Positions 60,906-64,000 of a stretch of DNA of 64,000 bases are shown here, in pieces. The DNA is taken from the NCBI GenBank assembly GCA_014800795.1, contig JAAVFL010000034.1, forward strand, positions 1 to 64,000, written 5' to 3'. The notes under the pieces were generated by a model. The model was not told the DNA's origin and did not search any database. It saw only the letters and a program-made list of their open reading frames with translations. Within the stretch, counting starts at the first letter, position 1, and every line of letters begins with the position of its first letter. The position numbers and the translations under genes were made by a program. The stretch comes from Bacteroidales bacterium. Lineage in GTDB: Bacteria > Bacteroidota > Bacteroidia > Bacteroidales > Muribaculaceae.

Positions 60906-63576
60906 TGCCGTCCGGCGATTCTACGGCGATGCCGCCGCGTGATAATCTGATTTTGTGTTTACCGGAACTGAGCTTCATCGCAGTTGATGAAGATGGCGTT
61001 CCTTGCGGCACGATGAAAGTTGCTGACGATCCGGCAGGAATATCAAATGTATAATCAACAACGCCGTCATCGGTGCGTTCCCACCTTACAGCCGCTGTGC
61101 CGTAAGGTGTTTCTTTTGTCACCGAAACCCAATCCATCCCGTCGGCGAGCTGCGGGTCAATGAAGAAATGGCGGTAGCCCGGTGACTCGGGGTCGGGTAC
61201 GATACCCCCCAGACCTTCGTAAAACCATAGTCCTATGCCGTTGTAGCAGTTGTGGACACGGCTCCGTTCTCCGCTCCAGTATTCCCATGTGGCAGTAGCT
61301 CCGTTGTCGATCATGTGAAGATAGCCGGGATAGTCGGGTTTACGGAGCATGGAGGCCATGAAATCGGGCTGATGCTCGTCGATAGTCCATTGGGTAAGAA
61401 TAGGCACACCCATGAGCCCCACTCCGATATGTCCGTCATTGCGTTCGGCCGACAGTTCAAGCATTCTGTCGCGAACCTTTCCGCGCAGGTAATCGGGTGT
61501 AGCGCCGGTAAGCATCGGATAGGTCATGTCGAGTTGCGAGCCGGTGGCGTACTCTCCGGTTCCGGCGTTGTAAAAGCGGTAATGGATGTCGGCGTTGAGT
61601 CGCATGCGGCGTTCCCGCCACTGGCGTGCCTCGTCGTTGAGGCCGAGTTCGAGTGCGATGCGCTCCATCTTGTCGAGACAGTCGCTTATCACGCAGTTGC
61701 TTGCCAGATCTACAGACTCTTCATTTCCCGCATCTACTCCGGCAGGGGCAAGCCAGTCGGCCAGATACCACATGCGGTTGTGGGTGTCGGGCCACCGCCT
61801 GAGCAGTCCGTCTTTTGTGTTGGCACTGACATATTCCATCCATTTTTTCATCAGGGGATAGGTATTCTCGATGATGCGTCGGTCGCCGTAGTTGAGCCAT
61901 GTGCGCCATGGAGCGAGAACCACGAAGGCACACCAGTAGGGGCCTCCACCCCCGCCTCCGGCGGGAGCCACGTGCGGGAGGCTGCCGTCCGGCTCTATCA
62001 CATCGCCCCATGCCTGAAGCCAGTTGGCATATGTCGGTGCCACATCGTACATGGTCTGGAGTGTCATGGTCGACGAATTGCCGTCACCTCCGTAGCCGGT
62101 ACGCTCCAGATGTGGGCAGTCTACCATGTATCCACTGAATGTCAGGCATTGCATCGTATATTTCACCATGTCGTGGATGGCGTTCAGATCCGGATCTGAA
62201 CACTCAAATGAGGATGCATCGGCATACTCTCCCCGGATCTGAAGGGCTTCGATAGATTCGGGACGCGGTTTCTCAGGCAGCCCCTTTATCCTCACATACC
62301 GGAAAGCATGGTGATTGAACTTATTGCAGAATATTTCACCGCTGTTGCCTCCCGAGATAAAGATATCCTCCTCTCCCTGTGGGTCAAATTCGCCTTCAGA
62401 CGTGAGATTGTCGGAATATTCAATTCTCACGGTGTCTCCGGGGTGCAGCCGTGGCATTGCCATATGTAACCATCCGGTGGTCACCCGTCCCATGTCGGCG
62501 AGATAATTCCCGTCGGGCAATACCTTCAGCGATCGGGGTTGACTTCTGCGCACAATCCTGTTGTATCCGGCCATATCCGGTGTGGCGGCAAGTGGGGTGA
62601 TACCCGGTGTGGCTACGGTTACCCATTCAAGTTTGTCGAGTGAGCCGCTGTCGAGCGCGGCGGGAGATTCTGCTGCGGCAACCTCTTCTCCTCCGAACTG
62701 AAGCGGCCACCACGATCCGGTGTCGCGGCGGCCGCTATGAGTGGCTTTCCACGAGCCGTCGCTCGCAAGCAGAGTTTCTATCTTTGCACCGTTCACGCGG
62801 TCGATCTCTACGCGTGCTAACGGCCCGCCGTATTCTGCCCGGAAGGTTGTAGGTTTGTACCACCCTTGACCGAGCCATACAATTATATCATTGTCCCCCT
62901 CCTCGAGCAGAGGGGTTATGTCGTAAGTTACGATAAGTGAGCGCTTGTCGAGTTGCGATACTCCGGGAGAAAGCACATTGGCGCCGGCCTTTCTGCCGTT
63001 TACATATAGCTCATGATAGCCCAGAGAGTTTACGTGAGCCATAACCCTCCCGTCTCCATCCGGGTAACGCAGTTTTTTACGCAGAAGGGGCGACCGCATG
63101 TCGCCATACCCTTCCGGCATGCCTATGAACTCACCCTGCATCGGAACCTCGCTGTTCTCTACAATACCTATACCGAATCGCGATACTGCACTCCATGGGG
63201 AGCATCCGCCATCCTCGTTCCATACACGGACTTTCCACCATCCCTGCATGCGGGGTAGGAGTGCGATACCATTGTACGTCACCAGTGAATTCTCCGGTGA
63301 CAAAGTTTTTCCGCTGCTCCATAGGTCGGCTACGGAATGGTCGGCCAAAGCTGTGGAGTCCGTGCCTACGGCAATTTCGTAGGCAGTCTGCGATTTTATC
63401 CTATCTCCGGAGTTCTTCCAGCTGAAACGTGGAGCAGTGGTGTTCACTCCCAGCGGAGCTGCGAGATGCTCGGTGCGCAACTGTGTGGGAGCGTCGGGTG
63501 CCGGGACTGCTGCATAAATTGCGGGTGTGATCAGAGATAAAGTAATAAGCGCTAAATATATACTTGTTTTAGTCAT
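60898..63576 (-). CDS. Alpha-L-rhamnosidase, GH78
   Basis: 892 residues. Signal peptide (IYLALITLSLITPAIYAA). N-terminal beta domains (about 30-430) precede the (alpha/alpha)6 barrel: VDCPHLERTGYGGDGNSSTM (about 486-505, the acid-rich catalytic segment), PYWCAFVVLAPWRTWLNYGD, GDGLLRRWPDTHNRM-type region, GATATWEYWSGERSRVHNC (about 786-804), then a C-terminal beta domain. Cleaves terminal alpha-rhamnose from plant or bacterial glycans in the periplasm. It overlaps the end of the convergent yitT-like gene by 8 bases and lies 43 bases downstream of a glycosidase gene cut by the window edge. Confidence 0.88.
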   Translation of the reverse strand: MTKTSIYLALITLSLITPAIYAAVPAPDAPTQLRTEHLAAPLGVNTTAPRFSWKNSGDRIKSQTAYEIAVGTDSTALADHSVADLWSSGKTLSPENSLVTYNGIALLPRMQGWWKVRVWNEDGGCSPWSAVSRFGIGIVENSEVPMQGEFIGMPEGYGDMRSPLLRKKLRYPDGDGRVMAHVNSLGYHELYVNGRKAGANVLSPGVSQLDKRSLIVTYDITPLLEEGDNDIIVWLGQGWYKPTTFRAEYGGPLARVEIDRVNGAKIETLLASDGSWKATHSGRRDTGSWWPLQFGGEEVAAAESPAALDSGSLDKLEWVTVATPGITPLAATPDMAGYNRIVRRSQPRSLKVLPDGNYLADMGRVTTGWLHMAMPRLHPGDTVRIEYSDNLTSEGEFDPQGEEDIFISGGNSGEIFCNKFNHHAFRYVRIKGLPEKPRPESIEALQIRGEYADASSFECSDPDLNAIHDMVKYTMQCLTFSGYMVDCPHLERTGYGGDGNSSTMTLQTMYDVAPTYANWLQAWGDVIEPDGSLPHVAPAGGGGGGPYWCAFVVLAPWRTWLNYGDRRIIENTYPLMKKWMEYVSANTKDGLLRRWPDTHNRMWYLADWLAPAGVDAGNEESVDLASNCVISDCLDKMERIALELGLNDEARQWRERRMRLNADIHYRFYNAGTGEYATGSQLDMTYPMLTGATPDYLRGKVRDRMLELSAERNDGHIGVGLMGVPILTQWTIDEHQPDFMASMLRKPDYPGYLHMIDNGATATWEYWSGERSRVHNCYNGIGLWFYEGLGGIVPDPESPGYRHFFIDPQLADGMDWVSVTKETPYGTAAVRWERTDDGVVDYTFDIPAGSSATFIVPQGTPSSSTAMKLSSGKHKIRLSRGGIAVESPDGIR

Positions 63577-63619
63577 GATTTGGAAGAATGGAACTTTTTC
63601 CTGATGATTTCAAGGTGGA

Positions 63620-64000
63620 TTATTTCTTACCTGTCATATTACGTATGAATTCCACTTCAGCCGCGTTCCATGGGGTTCCGTCGGCCCGGAATATATCGTG
63701 AAACCATATTTCCGGTTCCTCTGTCCATGCTACCTCCTCACCGTCGACGATTTTATTCCAGGGATAATTGAAGTTGCATTTACCTGCGACAAGTCCGAAA
63801 TTAATGGCTCCGACATTATATTTCCTGAATATGGGCATTGAACTTTCGAATGTAGACTGCGGCCGTCGGAGATATTCGGTGCATACCATAGGCCGTCCGT
63901 AAGGCAGGAGCGACTGTATGATGCGTTCCAGAGCGGCAGGCTCGCGATAGCAGTGAAATGTAAGCACATCGCTGTTTTCCAGCACGAAGGTTGCCTCCGG
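63620..64000 (-). CDS. Glycoside hydrolase, C-terminal part (gene continues past window edge)
   Basis: At least 127 codons are open to the edge; the in-frame GTG at 63985 is not a true start because the frame continues upstream (P-E-A-T-F-V-L-E). The segment SDVLTFHCYREPAALERIIQ, GRPMVCTEYLRRPQSTFES (a strand-end Glu) and VGAINFGLVAGKCNFNYPWN looks like the end of a TIM-barrel glycosidase of the GH5-like kind. The family cannot be fixed from a fragment. It lies upstream of GH78 in the same direction. Confidence 0.7.
   Translation of the reverse strand, partial: PEATFVLENSDVLTFHCYREPAALERIIQSLLPYGRPMVCTEYLRRPQSTFESSMPIFRKYNVGAINFGLVAGKCNFNYPWNKIVDGEEVAWTEEPEIWFHDIFRADGTPWNAAEVEFIRNMTGKK

Noticed and set aside
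61252-62199. 315-codon plus-strand frame
   Set aside because: Antisense to the catalytic region of GH78; no independent support.

Overview
The window reads as a chromosomal segment of a Bacteroidales bacterium, most likely a gut commensal close to Muribaculaceae (inference). The signs are: many start sites sit just downstream of the Bacteroidetes -7 box TAnnTTTG (about 25 copies noted on both strands); Shine-Dalgarno sequences are rare; the protein families are typical of the phylum (DUF6377, DUF4286, Bacteroidetes YidC and LptD, PagL-like barrels, GH29, GH78, GH109); and genes are dense on both strands. I saw no rRNA, tRNA, CRISPR array, prophage or complete insertion sequence.

Layout. 1-9.3 kb (+): thioesterase, CBS-less arabinose-5-phosphate isomerase, a four-helix-bundle gene between short repeat arrays, ribH, pyrG-yidC, an SGNH hydrolase, rsmA, mgtE. 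9.3-18.7 kb (+): a palindrome-ended repeat, a small membrane protein, two tandem near-duplicate outer-membrane barrels, metK with a structured leader, a DUF6377 regulator, a PpiD-like chaperone and an OMP. 18.8-20.6 kb (-): GT2-DUF4286-ruvC. 20.6-31.4 kb: lptD (+), TlpA lipoprotein and DJ-1 protein (-), TonB-dependent barrel (+), a TIM-barrel lipoprotein (-), an acyltransferase (+). 31.5-39.3 kb: gap, PH-domain protein, PagL-like protein, then der, era, fabH, rpmF and the YceD gene (-). 39.4-45.5 kb (-): an apparent operon greA - HIT - thioredoxin-like lipoprotein - three glycosyltransferase genes, one fused to an ATP-grasp domain. 45.7-50 kb: prfB (+), then a GH29 fucosidase - sugar kinase - CBM9-like operon (-). 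50.3-57.2 kb: TonB_C protein, phage-type amidase, SIMPL protein, and a four-gene redox operon (-). 57.3-64 kb: GH109 lipoprotein (-), a zeta-toxin-like module inside 52-bp direct repeats, a YitT transporter (+), GH78 rhamnosidase and a partial glycosidase (-).

How it fits together. Housekeeping and envelope genes (YidC, LptD, KdsD-like, RsmA, Der, Era, FabH, RF2, GreA, MetK, PyrG) alternate with host-glycan genes (fucosidase with a NahK-like kinase, GH109, GH78). The least familiar parts are: (i) the operon of a NapH/NapG-type ferredoxin fusion, a Tat-exported ferredoxin-tailed aldo/keto reductase, a DUF1893 protein and an ECF S component; (ii) the toxin-like module that carries a copy of the promoter of the gene it precedes; (iii) a non-coding repeat family with AAGTAAGTC termini at three sites, one containing a stem pair that changes in a compensatory way between copies; and (iv) 7-bp repeat arrays that form the last codons of two unrelated genes and flank the four-helix-bundle gene.
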